Shown: positions 27,182 to 37,788 of the stretch, piece after piece
Position numbering within the stretch: position 1 is the stretch's first letter
How the letters are laid out: each line of letters starts with the position of its first letter
Assembly (NCBI GenBank): GCA_016710095.1
Contig: JADJLL010000023.1
Coordinates: 30,049 to 94,048, forward strand
Source of the DNA: Candidatus Eiseniibacteriota bacterium
Lineage (GTDB): Bacteria; Eisenbacteria; RBG-16-71-46
Reading direction: 5' to 3'
Length of the DNA stretch: 64,000 nt
Notes under the pieces: model-generated
The model's input: the letters and a program-made list of their open reading frames with translations, nothing else
The model's database searches: none
Told to the model about the DNA's origin: nothing
Made by a program: the position numbers and the translations under genes

Positions 27182-27628
27182 ATGCTGAAGGAACTGGCTA
27201 CGGGTCTCGGCGTCACGTTCGAGAACCTGTTTCGCAAGCCCTACACCGTCCAGTACCCCGACGAGAAGCTCGAGATGTTCCCGCGCTTCCGCGGTCTTCA
27301 TATCCTTGCGCGCCACGAGGACGGTCTCGAGCGGTGCGTCGGCTGCGAACTGTGCGCCGTGGCCTGCCCGGCCGACGCCATCTTCGTGAAGGCCGCCGAG
27401 AACGACCCGGCCCAGCCGGTGTCCCACGGCGAGCGCTACGCCGAGCGCTACGAGATCAACATGCTGCGCTGCATCTTCTGCGGCATGTGCGAGGAGGCCT
27501 GCCCCGAGGACGCCATCTGGCTCGAGAAGGACTACGAGCTCTCGGACTACAACCGCGACGCGTTCATCTACACGAAGGACGAACTGGTCGTGCCGATGGA
27601 GAAGTCGGGCTACCTGCCCAAGCGCTGA
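27182..27628 (+). CDS. nuoI: NADH-quinone oxidoreductase subunit I, isolated
   Basis: 148 residues. Two [4Fe-4S] cluster motifs: CVGCELCAVACP near residue 57 and CIFCGMCEEACPEDAIW near residue 98, with the NuoI-specific N-terminus (FRKPYTVQYPDEK) and MPRFRGLH-type segment. It carries clusters N6a/N6b between the peripheral arm and the quinone site of complex I. No other nuo gene lies in this window on either side, which is unusual. Promoter just upstream, so it is transcribed alone. Confidence 0.9.
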   Translation: MLKELATGLGVTFENLFRKPYTVQYPDEKLEMFPRFRGLHILARHEDGLERCVGCELCAVACPADAIFVKAAENDPAQPVSHGERYAERYEINMLRCIFCGMCEEACPEDAIWLEKDYELSDYNRDAFIYTKDELVVPMEKSGYLPKR

Positions 27629-27713
27629 TCCGTCGCGTCGCCGAAGTCTTCATGCACCGCCGTCCGGTCCGCCGGGCGGCGGTTCGTGTTTCCGGGGGCA
27701 GGGCAGCTGGCGT

Positions 27714-28679
27714 CTAGAACTGGCGCAGCAGCTTTTCCGCCAGCACCGGCCAGGCCCACGGCTCGGCGCTCGCCGGGCCCGCGGCGGACAGCCGCTCGCG
27801 CAGCGCGTCGTCCGTGAGCACGCGCTTGATCGCCCGGCGCAGGAAGAACGGATGGCGCCAGGAGACGAGCGCGTTCTTTTCGTGCACGGCGAAGTCGCGC
27901 GTGCCGCTGCGCGTGCACACGACCGCGCAGCCGGTCGCGAGCCCCTCGAGCGCGGTGTTGCACCAGCCGGCCTTGCGCTCGGCCGCCACGAACACGTGCG
28001 AGGACTGGTAGAGCGCGAGCAGCTCGTCCTGCGTCGGCCCGATGACGAAGCGCGCGTTGGGAGGCAGCGGCGCGCCGTCGCGCGGGTCCTGCCGGTTGTG
28101 CACGTCCACGCTGTCGAACAACACGACCTCGAAGGGCGGCACCTTGCCGACGAGTCCCGCGAGCGCGCGCAGCACGAGGTCCGTGCCCTTCTTGGGGCGC
28201 GAGCGCCGTCCGTTCACGAGCACGCGCAGGGGAGTGGCCGCGCGCTTGGCCGCATTCGGGCGGAAGACGGCCGTCCGGATGCCGCCGACGCCGTCGAGCA
28301 CCGCACGCCCGGAACGCGAGGCGAGCCTGGCCCGGAGCGCGCCCGAGTTGGCGGCGAGCGTCACGGCCGGGTCGGCGAACGCGCGCTCCAGGCCCGCGTC
28401 GCCCTCGATGACGCAGTAGTAGACGTGCTTGTCCGAGCGGTGGCCGCGGAACGAGCCGTAGGTGTGCGGGTCGGCGCACAGCGCGACGTCGGACTCCTCG
28501 CCGGCCGCGGCGGTCAGCGGAGCGACCCGGCCGTGGTAGGCGAGCCAGCCGGGGGCGGAGCCTTCGGGGTGGTAGAGCGTCACCTCGTGGCCGCGCGCGA
28601 CCCACTCGTTGCCGAGTTCGAGGAACCGCCGGACGCCACCGAAGACGCCCACGTGGGGGAGGAAGGTCGCGATGCGCAT
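27714..28679 (-). CDS. GT4-type glycosyltransferase
   Basis: 321 residues. It begins MRIATFLPHVGVFGGVRRFLE, a typical GT-B N-terminal Rossmann start. The C-terminal half has VLVNGRRSRPKKGTDLVLRA, SSHVFVAAERKAGWCNTALEGLATGCAVVCT, the donor-binding E-x7-E region of GT4 enzymes. Acts in the cytoplasm on nucleotide-sugar donors; acceptor unknown. ATG 28679 chosen because the domain starts there and TAGCGT (28690-28695) lies 10 bases before it. Converges with nuoI. Confidence 0.85.
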   Translation of the reverse strand: MRIATFLPHVGVFGGVRRFLELGNEWVARGHEVTLYHPEGSAPGWLAYHGRVAPLTAAAGEESDVALCADPHTYGSFRGHRSDKHVYYCVIEGDAGLERAFADPAVTLAANSGALRARLASRSGRAVLDGVGGIRTAVFRPNAAKRAATPLRVLVNGRRSRPKKGTDLVLRALAGLVGKVPPFEVVLFDSVDVHNRQDPRDGAPLPPNARFVIGPTQDELLALYQSSHVFVAAERKAGWCNTALEGLATGCAVVCTRSGTRDFAVHEKNALVSWRHPFFLRRAIKRVLTDDALRERLSAAGPASAEPWAWPVLAEKLLRQF

Positions 28680-28990
28680 GAGGGCGGGGACGCTACCAGA
28701 GCCGCGCGGCGCCCGGAAGCCGGCGGGCCGGACGGCCGCCGCGTTTCCATGTGCGACAGCCCGCCGTCGCCATGCGAAACGGCGGCCCGTCACGCGGTGA
28801 AGCGTCTGCGGCGAGCGAATGGCGCGCGGCCGAGGAGCCTCGACGCGTTCGCAAGCACTTGAGGCGATCACGGGGCCATCGCGGCCGGTGGCATGCGCGG
28901 TGCAGTAGAGAGAAGCAACTTCACTCACGGCGAGGCCCGTCCATCCGGGCCCGCCCCGATCGCAAAGCCACCAACAGAAGGAGATTCGAG
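28680..28990. other. Divergent region between GT4 gene and hsp20
   Basis: 311 bases, no supportable gene. On the minus strand TTCCGG, 17 bases, TAGCGT (28718-28690) fits the promoter of the GT4 gene. On the plus strand CTTGAG (28858-28863), 12 bases, CCATCG (28876-28881) loosely resembles a heat-shock sigma-32 promoter for hsp20. No CIRCE inverted repeat was seen. Confidence 0.4.
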
Positions 28991-29440
28991 ATGCCTCAGC
29001 TGATCCGTTGGGCTCCCGCTTCCGCTCGCGCTCTCGCCTGCTCGCGTCACGACATGGACCGGTTGTTCGACAGCTTCATGGCCACGCGTTCGCTGCCCTC
29101 CACGTTCGGCACGATCGCGCCGCCGGTGGACATCGAGGAGACGCCGGAGGCGTTCGTGCTGACCGCCGACCTTCCGGGCGCGGATCCCAAGCAGATCAAG
29201 GTCACGCTCACGAACGACGTGCTGTCACTGCGCGGCGAGCGCCGCGTGGCGAAGAGCGCCACGGAGGGCGCTCTGCACCGTACCGAGCGCGCCAGCGGCT
29301 CGTTCGAACGCAGCTTCACCCTCGGGACGCCCGTCCGGGCGGACCAGATCAAGGCCACGTACCGCGACGGCGTGCTGGAAATCCGCGTTCCCAAGGCCGA
29401 CGAGGCCCGGGAGCGTGAAATCGAGGTGCAGGTCGGGTAA
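28991..29440 (+). CDS. Hsp20 family small heat-shock protein
   Basis: 149 residues. Alpha-crystallin domain from about residue 45 to 140: PPVDIEETPEAFVLTADLPG, SLRGERR, GSFERSFTLGTPV and YRDGVLEIRVPKAD. ATP-independent chaperone that holds unfolded proteins for DnaK. ATG 28991 with AGAAGGAG upstream. Followed 95 bases later by dnaK in the same direction, so heat-induced co-expression is likely. Confidence 0.93.
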   Translation: MPQLIRWAPASARALACSRHDMDRLFDSFMATRSLPSTFGTIAPPVDIEETPEAFVLTADLPGADPKQIKVTLTNDVLSLRGERRVAKSATEGALHRTERASGSFERSFTLGTPVRADQIKATYRDGVLEIRVPKADEAREREIEVQVG

Positions 29441-29535
29441 CCTGCCGCGCCCGCTGAACCACAGGTGATGCCGCGGAGGGCGGGGCGAGGTCCGCCCCGC
29501 GCCGCCGCGCGAGACGACAGAAAACGAGGAGAGTC

Positions 29536-31449
<1,914 letters not shown>

Positions 31450-31541
31450 TTCGCTCGCGACACCAACGCCGCGGCCGGTGGGGAAACCCGCCGGCCGCGT
31501 TCGTTTGCGGCGCGGGCGCGCGCTGCCAGGAGTCGCCCGAC

Positions 31542-33011
31542 ATGGCCCCCTCACGACCACCGCGCTCGCAATCCTGCAGGGCGCCGCCGGCCCGATCTAC
31601 GCCCTCGCACAGGGCGCGCTCGTGTTCTACACGGCGCACCGCTGGACGCAGCTGCGGCGCCACACGCCCGTCGCGCGGCCGCCGCTGCCGCCCGAGCACG
31701 CGCTGCCGTGCGTCACGGTGCAGCTGCCGGTGTACGACGAGCCGCAGGTGGTCGCAGCGCTTGATCGAGGCCGCGGCCGCGCTCGACTGGCCCGCGGACC
31801 GGCTCGAGATCCAGGTGCTCGACGACTCGTCCGACGAGACCGTCACGATCGCCGCCGCCACGGTCGCGCGCCTGCGCGCGCGCGGCGTGGACGTGACGCA
31901 CGTGCGCCGCGGTGGGCGCGAGGGTTTCAAGGCGGGCGCGCTCGCGCATGGGCTGGCCTTCGCGCGCGGCTCGCTCGTCGCGGTCTTCGACGCCGACTTC
32001 GTGCCGCCGCCGGAGTTCCTGCGCGCGCTCGTGCCGCACTTCGCCGACCCGGCGGTCGGCATGGCGCAGGCGCGCTGGGGGCACCTGAACCGCGGCGCCT
32101 CGGCGCTCACCGAAGCGCAGGCCGCGATGCTCGACGCGCACTTCCGGCTCGAGCACGCCGCGCGCGCGCACGGCGGGCTGTTCCTCAACTTCAACGGCAC
32201 CGCCGGGCTCTGGCGGCGCGCGTGCATCGAGTCCGCGGGCGGCTGGTCGCACGACACGCTGACCGAGGATCTCGACCTGTCGTATCGCGCCCAGCTCGCG
32301 GGCTGGCGCTTCGTGTACGACGACGCGCTCGTCGTGCCCGCCGAGCTGCCGTCCGACATGCGCGCGTTCCTGTCGCAGCAGCGCCGCTGGGCGAAGGGTT
32401 CGATCCAGACCGCGCGCAAGGTCCTGCCCGCGCTCTTCGCGGCGCCGCTGAGCGCGCGCCACAAGTGGGAGGGCGCGCTGCACCTGACGGCGAACGCCGC
32501 GTACCCGCTGCTGCTCGCGTTGTCGCTCGCGCTGCCGGTCGTGCTCGGCGCGCCGCCGGTGCTCGGGCCCGTGCCGGTGTGGGCGCTGCAGGTCGCGCTG
32601 CTGCTCGCGGGCTCGTGCCCGTGGCGGCGTTCCTCGCACGCTCGCAGGCCGGGGAGCGCGCGGGCGCCGCGACCGTCGCGCGCCGCGTCGCCGCGGCCAT
32701 GGTGCTGTGCACGGGGCTGTGCCTCAACAACACGCGCGCCGTGCTCGAAGGACTCGCGGGCCCGGTCGGCGACTGGGAGCGCACGCCGAAGACGGGGGAG
32801 CGCGGCACGCGCGGGCGCCCCGCCACGCGACGCGCGTTTCGCCGGGCGCTCCGAACTCGCGCTCGCGGCGCTGTTCACCGTGGCGTTCGCCCTCGCCGCG
32901 GCGCACGGCGAGACGCGAGCGCTGCCGTTCCTCGCGGTGCTCGTCGCGGGGTTCGCCTGGGTGGGCGCGGCCGCGCTCGCACCGGCGCTCCGGCGCGAGG
33001 CGACGCGCTGA
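31542..33011 (+). pseudogene. GT2 (cellulose-synthase-like) glycosyltransferase with four frame changes
   Basis: All landmarks of a processive membrane GT2 are present but spread over two frames. Start MAP then LTTTALAILQGAAGP needs one extra C in the run after ATG 31542. PCVTVQLPVYDEPQVV (frame 2) shifts near 31748 to RLIEAAAALDWP and VLDDSSDET (frame 3). FDADF, QARWGHLNR, NFNGTAGLWRR, TEDLDLSYR and QQRRWAKGS follow in one frame. It shifts back near 32618 (VPVAAFLAR) and again near 32815 (SELALAALFTVAFALA). Shifts of -1, +1, -1, +1 sum to zero over 490 codons, and the stop is in phase. This pattern looks like base-call errors rather than decay. Confidence 0.75.
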
Positions 33012-33050
33012 CCGCACACGGCGCGCGCCGAGCCGCGCCCCGAAACGAAT

Positions 33051-33083
33051 CGGCCCGCCACTCGCGCTTCGAGTGGCGGGCCG
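33051..33083. terminator. Bidirectional terminator between converging genes
   Basis: Perfect 14-bp stem CGGCCCGCCACTCG / CGAGTGGCGGGCCG with loop CGCTT, located between the GT2 stop and the nucleotide-sugar dehydrogenase stop. Confidence 0.8.
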
Positions 33084-33107
33084 TTCGCCTGCAGAGGTGC
33101 GTCGTCG

Positions 33108-34445
33108 CTACAGGCGCACGATCTTGTTCGACTTCTTGCCCTTGAGCGCGTTGCGCGTGTCCACGACCGCCTTCGACCAGCGCAGGACGTCGGAGTACTT
33201 GAAGTCCTTGTGCGCGGTCGCGATCACGGCGCAGTCGTAGCGCTTGATGCTCGCCGCGGTGAACGGCACGCTCTTCAGCTTGGCGCCCGCGAACTTGATG
33301 CTCGCCACGTGCGGATCGCAGTACTCGATCTTCGCGCCGCGCTCGCGGAGCTTCTCCATGATGTCGAGCGACGGGCTCTCGCGGACGTCGTCGATGTCGG
33401 CCTTGTACGCCACGCCGAGCACCAGGACCTTCGAGCCGCGGATCGCCTTGCCGTTGCGGTTGAGCGCCTCGCTCACCAGCTCGACGACGTGGTCCGGCAT
33501 GTGGCCGTTCACGTGGCCGGCCAGCTCGATGAAGCGCGCCTCGAAGCCGCTCGCGCGCGCCTTCCACGACAGGTAGAACGGGTCGATCGGGATGCAGTGT
33601 CCGCCCAGGCCCGGGCCGGGGTAGAACGGCATGAAGCCGAACGGCTTGGTCGCCGCCGCCGAGATGACCTCCCACACGTCGATGTGCATGCGCGAGCACA
33701 TGAGCGCGAGTTCGTTCACGAGCCCGATGTTGACCGAGCGGAACGTGTTCTCGAGCAGCTTGACCATCTCGGCGACCTGCGTGGACGAGACCGGGATCAC
33801 CTTGTCGAGGCGCTGCTCGTAGAGCTTGACCGCGACTTCGGTGCACGGGGGCGTCACGCCGCCGACGACCTTCGGGATGTTGCGCGTCTGGAACTGGGGA
33901 TTGCCCGGGTCCACGCGCTCGGGGCTGAAGGCGAGGAAGAAGTCCTTGCCGACTTCGAGCCCGGTGGAGCGGAGCATCGGCAGCACCAGTTCGTCGGTGG
34001 TGCCCGGGTACGTGGTGCTCTCGAGGATCACGAGCATGCCCTTGTGCAGGTACTTCTGCACCTGCTCGGTCGCGGCCACGATGAACGACACGTCGGGGTC
34101 GCGCTGCTTGCTGAGCGGGGTGGGCACGCAGATGTTCACGGTGTCGCACTTCTTGAGCACCGAGAAGTCCGTCGAGGCGTGCAGGCGGCCTTCGCGGACC
34201 AGGCGCTTCACGTCCGCGGTCGGCACGTCCTGGATGTAGGAGACACCCTTCTGGAGCTGCTTCACGCGGGCTTCGTCGATGTCCACGCCGAAGACCTCGA
34301 AACCGGCCAGGGCCAGTTCGACGGCCAGCGGCAGGCCCACATAGCCCAGACCGATCACGCCGAGCTTGGCGGTCTTGCGATCGAGGCGGGACTTCAGCAG
34401 GGCGGCGGCGTCACGAGTCTGGGAGCTTTTCGGGGTTTTTTTCAT
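33108..34445 (-). CDS. UDP-sugar 6-dehydrogenase (UDP-GlcNAc/ManNAc type)
   Basis: 445 residues. N-terminal NAD domain LGVIGLGYVGLPLAVELA; CVPTPL; ILESTTYPGTT; FSPERVDPGN; catalytic cysteine in GPGLGGHCIPIDPFYLSWKA; C-terminal domain LGVAYKADIDDVRESPSLD. The GHCIPxDP form is that of UDP-N-acetylhexosamine dehydrogenases (WbpA/TuaD relatives) making uronic acids for surface polysaccharide. ATG 34445 is set by a promoter 8 bases upstream; upstream in-frame codons are non-coding in character. Pairs functionally with the adjacent glycosyltransferases. Confidence 0.92.
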   Translation of the reverse strand: MKKTPKSSQTRDAAALLKSRLDRKTAKLGVIGLGYVGLPLAVELALAGFEVFGVDIDEARVKQLQKGVSYIQDVPTADVKRLVREGRLHASTDFSVLKKCDTVNICVPTPLSKQRDPDVSFIVAATEQVQKYLHKGMLVILESTTYPGTTDELVLPMLRSTGLEVGKDFFLAFSPERVDPGNPQFQTRNIPKVVGGVTPPCTEVAVKLYEQRLDKVIPVSSTQVAEMVKLLENTFRSVNIGLVNELALMCSRMHIDVWEVISAAATKPFGFMPFYPGPGLGGHCIPIDPFYLSWKARASGFEARFIELAGHVNGHMPDHVVELVSEALNRNGKAIRGSKVLVLGVAYKADIDDVRESPSLDIMEKLRERGAKIEYCDPHVASIKFAGAKLKSVPFTAASIKRYDCAVIATAHKDFKYSDVLRWSKAVVDTRNALKGKKSNKIVRL

Positions 34446-34750
34446 AGGGCGGCACGCTAACAAGGGCGAGGAAGGAGCGTCAAACCGGCCTGGACCGGCC
34501 GGGTGGCGGCGCGGCCCGAAAGTTGACAGGCCTGGGGACTTCTTTCTTGACCTGCGCCGAGGGGACGGCTGAAACTTCCGGGTCGAGAGGCGTTCTGTCT
34601 TCGCCGTGCACCTGTGCCCCCGACACCCTTGTGAAGCGAAGTGGACGTGCCGTCGCTCCAGGAGTGCCCCCGGTGGTCGCAACACGCGACGGACGGGTGC
34701 CTCCCATTTTTTTTGGGAGAAGGGTTCGTGGGCTATGCTGCCGCCCGTGA
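34446..34750. other. Divergent control region with two promoter-start modules
   Basis: 305 bases, no gene supported. Minus-strand promoter at 34454-34483 for the dehydrogenase. Plus-strand TATGCT at 34734-34739, 7 bases before GTG 34747. A hairpin CTCCCA (34701-34706) / TGGGAG (34714-34719) has a loop of T residues inside an eight-T run, striking in such GC-rich DNA. Confidence 0.55.
34454..34483 (-). promoter_or_regulatory. Promoter of the nucleotide-sugar dehydrogenase; leaderless
   Basis: On the minus strand: TTGACG (34483-34478), 18-base spacer, TAGCGT (34459-34454), then GCCGCCCT and ATG. The transcript should begin at or next to the start codon. Confidence 0.7.
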
Positions 34751-35548
34751 ATCCCACCCGGACCGCACGCACTCATCGCCCGTTATCGTCTCGGCGGTGC
34801 GATTTCTTATGGAGAAGTCTCGGGGGCGTTCTTCCTGCGCCTGAGCGCCGCCCCGTGGCTCGGCGGCGTCCCGACCGGTGAACGCGACCCGGCCGACCGC
34901 GCGACGCTGCTCGCGCCGTGCGAGCCCACGAAGATCGTCTGCATCGGCCTCAACTACATCGAGCATGCGCGCGAAAGCCTGACCAATGCGCCGGGTGCGG
35001 GGATTCCCGCCGAGCCGCTCATGTTCCTCAAGCCGCCGAGCGCCGTACTCGATCCGGGCGGTACAGTCCGGTATCCCGCGGGAGTCGAACGCCTCGATCC
35101 CGAGGGTGAGGTCGCGCTCGTGATCGGGCGCCGCGCCTCCGGCGTGAGCCCCGAGGAAGCGCTGGACTACGTCGCGGGCGTCACGGCCTTCGACGACATG
35201 TCGGCGCGCAACTGGCAGAAGTCCGACGGCCAGTGGGCGCGCGCGAAGGGCTTCGACACGTTCGCGCCCTTCGGTCCGTACGTCGCGCTCGGACTGTCGC
35301 CGCTCGATCTCGCGCTCGAACTGCGCGTGAACGGCGAGACGCGCCAGCGCGCGCGCTCGAGCCAGATGCACTTCGGGCCCGCGTTCCTCGTGAGCCACGT
35401 CTCGCGCCACATGACGCTCGAGCCCGGCGACGTGATCGCCACCGGCACTCCCGCGGGCATCGCGCCGCTCGAGCCGGGCGACCAGGTCGAAGTCGAGGTC
35501 GAGGGCGTCGGCGTGCTGCGTCATTCGATCGGAGCGCGCGAATCGTGA
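34751..35548 (+). CDS. Fumarylacetoacetate hydrolase family protein; start unresolved
   Basis: The frame is open from 34751, and the protein fold is visible from RYRLGGAISYGEVSGAFFL (about 34781) onward: KIVCIGLNYIEHARES, EGEVALVIGRR, VAGVTAFDDMSARNWQ, FAPFGP and DVIATGTPAGI, the metal and substrate elements of FAH/2-keto-4-pentenoate hydratase-type enzymes. No ATG, GTG or TTG precedes the fold in frame before the upstream TGA at 34748. A leaderless-type promoter points to GTG 34747, one base out of frame, so an indel between 34747 and 34775 is likely. Possible role: hydrolysis of C-C bonds in aromatic or keto-acid breakdown. Confidence 0.8.
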   Translation: MPPGPHALIARYRLGGAISYGEVSGAFFLRLSAAPWLGGVPTGERDPADRATLLAPCEPTKIVCIGLNYIEHARESLTNAPGAGIPAEPLMFLKPPSAVLDPGGTVRYPAGVERLDPEGEVALVIGRRASGVSPEEALDYVAGVTAFDDMSARNWQKSDGQWARAKGFDTFAPFGPYVALGLSPLDLALELRVNGETRQRARSSQMHFGPAFLVSHVSRHMTLEPGDVIATGTPAGIAPLEPGDQVEVEVEGVGVLRHSIGARES

Positions 35549-37173
35549 GCGCGCCCCGACCGCTGCTCTTCACGCGCGTCCGGCTGTGGCCCGAGCCGGA
35601 AGTCCGCGCCGACGCCGTGCTGGTCGAGGACGGCGTCATCGCCGCCGTCGGCGCGTCCGACGAACTGCGCCTGCTGAACCCGAACGCCACGGTGATCAAC
35701 GCCGCGGGGGCGACGCTCACGCCGGGGCTCTGCGACGCGCACCTGCACTTCGTGCCGTGGGCGCGCGCGCGCCGCCAGCCGGACCTGAGCGGCGCGGCCT
35801 CGCGCGAGGAAGCGCTCGAGCGCGTGCGCGCGGGACTCGCCGCGGTGCCGGGCGACTCGCCGCTGTCGGGCCGCGGCTGGAACGCCGACGCCTGGAGCGA
35901 AGCGCCCGACCTCGCCTCGCTCGACGCCGTGACGGGGGAGCGCCCCGTGCTGCTCTGGCGCCACGACTTCCACACGTACTGGGTGAACTCCGCGGCGCTG
36001 CGCGCGGCGGGCGTGACGCGCGAGACGCCGGATCCGGAAGGCGGCCGCTTCGACCGCGACGCGTCCGGCGCGCTCACGGGCCTCGTGCGCGAGCACGCCG
36101 TGCGCGCGTTCGCGGCGCTCGAAGCGCAGGCCGGCCCCGAGATCGAACCCGCGCTGCTCGACGACGCGGCCTCCGCGCTTCACGCGCTCGGCATCACGTG
36201 CGTGCACGACTTCCAGCGCGGCGCGATGGACTTCGCGCTCATGCGCTCGCTCGCCTCACGCCGCCGCCTGCGCGTGCTGCAGATGGTGGACGAGGCGCAG
36301 GTCGAGTGGCTGTCGCTCGAAGGCCGCGCGAGCGGCGACGGCGACGCGTGGTTCCGGATCGGCGCGCTCAAGCTGTTCGCCGACGGCACGCTCGGCTCGC
36401 GCACCGCCGCGATGCTCGCGCCCTACGCCGACGTGCCGGGTTCGGGCATGACGCTCATTCCTCCGGACACGCTGCGCGCGGTCGTCGCGCGCGCCGCGAA
36501 CAAGGGCTTCTCCTGCGCGATCCACGCGATCGGTGACGCCGCGGTGCGCAACGCGCTCGACGCGTTCGCCGCGTGCGGCACGTCGCGTACGCGCAAGCTG
36601 CCGCCGCGCATCGAGCACGTGCAGCTGCTCGACCCGGCCGACCTGCCGCGCTTCGCGAAGCTCGGCGTCACCGCGAGCATGCAGCCGCAGCACTGCGTGA
36701 GCGACATTCCCGCCGCGCGTGCGGCGTGGGGCGATCGCATCGCGCACAGCTATCCGTGGCGCGCGCTGCTCGACGGTGGCGCGCGCCTCGCGTTCGGCTC
36801 CGACGCGCCGGTCGAGCCGCCGTTCGCCTCGCTCGGCCTGCACGCGGCCACCGAGCGGCGATTGCCCGGCGATTCCGGCGCCTCCGGCGCCTTCGTGCCC
36901 GCCCAGGCGATCGCGCTCGAGGAGGCGCTCGCCGCCTACACGAGCGGCGCGGCCGCCGCGGCCGGCGGTTTCGGCGTCTCGCGCCTGCGCGCGGGTGACG
37001 AGGCCGATCTCGTGCTCTGGGAGGGCGACCTGTTCCTGACGGAATCCGAACGGTTGCCGGATTCGCGCCCAGCGGTCACAGTGCTGGGAGGCGAAATCGT
37101 GTATGTATCTCCTCGAGCCACTGCCGTGACCGGGGTCACGGCCCGTGGCCGCGACCCGGAGGGACGATCATGA
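35545..37173 (+). CDS. Amidohydrolase family 3 (YtcJ-like)
   Basis: 542 residues. N-terminal metal motif CDAHLHFVPWARA, the family-3 RGWNADAW and HDFHTYWVNSAAL, central KLFADGTLGSRTAAM with ALLAPY-type follow-up, CAIHAIGDAAVRNAL, ASMQPQHCVSD and the catalytic Asp in AFGSDAPVEPP. Likely a zinc- or metal-dependent hydrolase of an N-acyl or cyclic amide substrate, unknown. No signal peptide. GTG 35545 overlaps the previous stop, and its own stop overlaps the sigma-factor ATG, so the three genes are coupled. Contains a GGCGCC-TCC-GGCGCC palindrome at 36877. Confidence 0.88.
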   Translation: MSAPRPLLFTRVRLWPEPEVRADAVLVEDGVIAAVGASDELRLLNPNATVINAAGATLTPGLCDAHLHFVPWARARRQPDLSGAASREEALERVRAGLAAVPGDSPLSGRGWNADAWSEAPDLASLDAVTGERPVLLWRHDFHTYWVNSAALRAAGVTRETPDPEGGRFDRDASGALTGLVREHAVRAFAALEAQAGPEIEPALLDDAASALHALGITCVHDFQRGAMDFALMRSLASRRRLRVLQMVDEAQVEWLSLEGRASGDGDAWFRIGALKLFADGTLGSRTAAMLAPYADVPGSGMTLIPPDTLRAVVARAANKGFSCAIHAIGDAAVRNALDAFAACGTSRTRKLPPRIEHVQLLDPADLPRFAKLGVTASMQPQHCVSDIPAARAAWGDRIAHSYPWRALLDGGARLAFGSDAPVEPPFASLGLHAATERRLPGDSGASGAFVPAQAIALEEALAAYTSGAAAAAGGFGVSRLRAGDEADLVLWEGDLFLTESERLPDSRPAVTVLGGEIVYVSPRATAVTGVTARGRDPEGRS

Positions 37174-37784
37174 ACCTCGTGGACTGGACGGCGGAGCCGG
37201 ATGCGGACCTCGTGACGCGCGCGCAGGCGGGCGACACGCGTGCGTTCGACGAGCTCGTGCGCCGTTACCAGGACAAGGTCTTCCGGCTCACGTTCAAGAT
37301 CCTGCGCCACGACGAGGACGCCGCCGAAGCGACGCAGGACGCGTTCCTGTCGGCCTTCCGCGGGCTCAAGAACTTCAAGGCGGAGTCCACGTTCTCGACG
37401 TGGATGTACCGCATCGGCACCAACGCCGCGCTCATGAAGTACCGGCGCCGGCGCGACGGCCACGTGTCCTACGAGCAGTCGCAGAGCGCGAACCCGGACG
37501 CCGAGCCGATGGCGATCGCCGACTGGGCCACGCAGCCGCTGGACGAACTGCTCGACTCCGAGACGCGCGAGATCCTGTCGCGCGAGGTGGAGAAGCTGCC
37601 GGCGAACGAGCGCGAGGTGTTCATGCTCCGCGACATCATGGAGCAGAGCAACGAGCAGGTGGCCCGCGAACTCGGGCTCACCGTGGCGGCGGTCAAGTCG
37701 CGGCTGCATCGCGCGCGCGTGCACCTGCGCGACCGCGTGAACCGCTACTTCCGCGAAAAGTTGTCTCGCAAACCGCAGGCGTGA
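37170..37784 (+). CDS. RNA polymerase ECF sigma factor (RpoE/SigW type)
   Basis: 204 residues. Region 2: FDELVRRYQDKVFRLTFKI, then DAAEATQDAFLSAFRGLKNF and TWMYRIGTNAALMKYRRR; region 4: LPANEREVFMLRDIMEQSN and AVKSRLHRARVHLRDRV with a helix-turn-helix. It directs polymerase to stress or envelope promoters. No anti-sigma gene is beside it: the next gene converges 4 bases away. ATGA overlap with the amidohydrolase suggests co-translation, an odd pairing. Confidence 0.92.
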   Translation: MNLVDWTAEPDADLVTRAQAGDTRAFDELVRRYQDKVFRLTFKILRHDEDAAEATQDAFLSAFRGLKNFKAESTFSTWMYRIGTNAALMKYRRRRDGHVSYEQSQSANPDAEPMAIADWATQPLDELLDSETREILSREVEKLPANEREVFMLRDIMEQSNEQVARELGLTVAAVKSRLHRARVHLRDRVNRYFREKLSRKPQA

Positions 37785-37788
37785 CCGC

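Noticed and set aside
28858..28881. Sigma-32-like promoter before hsp20
   Set aside because: CTTGAG-N12-CCATCG is only a loose match and many bacteria outside Proteobacteria do not use this consensus; mentioned only within the intergenic description.
34523..34551. TTGACA on the plus strand as a promoter
   Set aside because: No -10-like hexamer lies 16-19 bases downstream.
34701..34719. Hairpin with T8 loop as an intrinsic terminator
   Set aside because: The T-run is in the loop, not after the stem, the stem is only 6 bp and there is no gene upstream in this direction to terminate.
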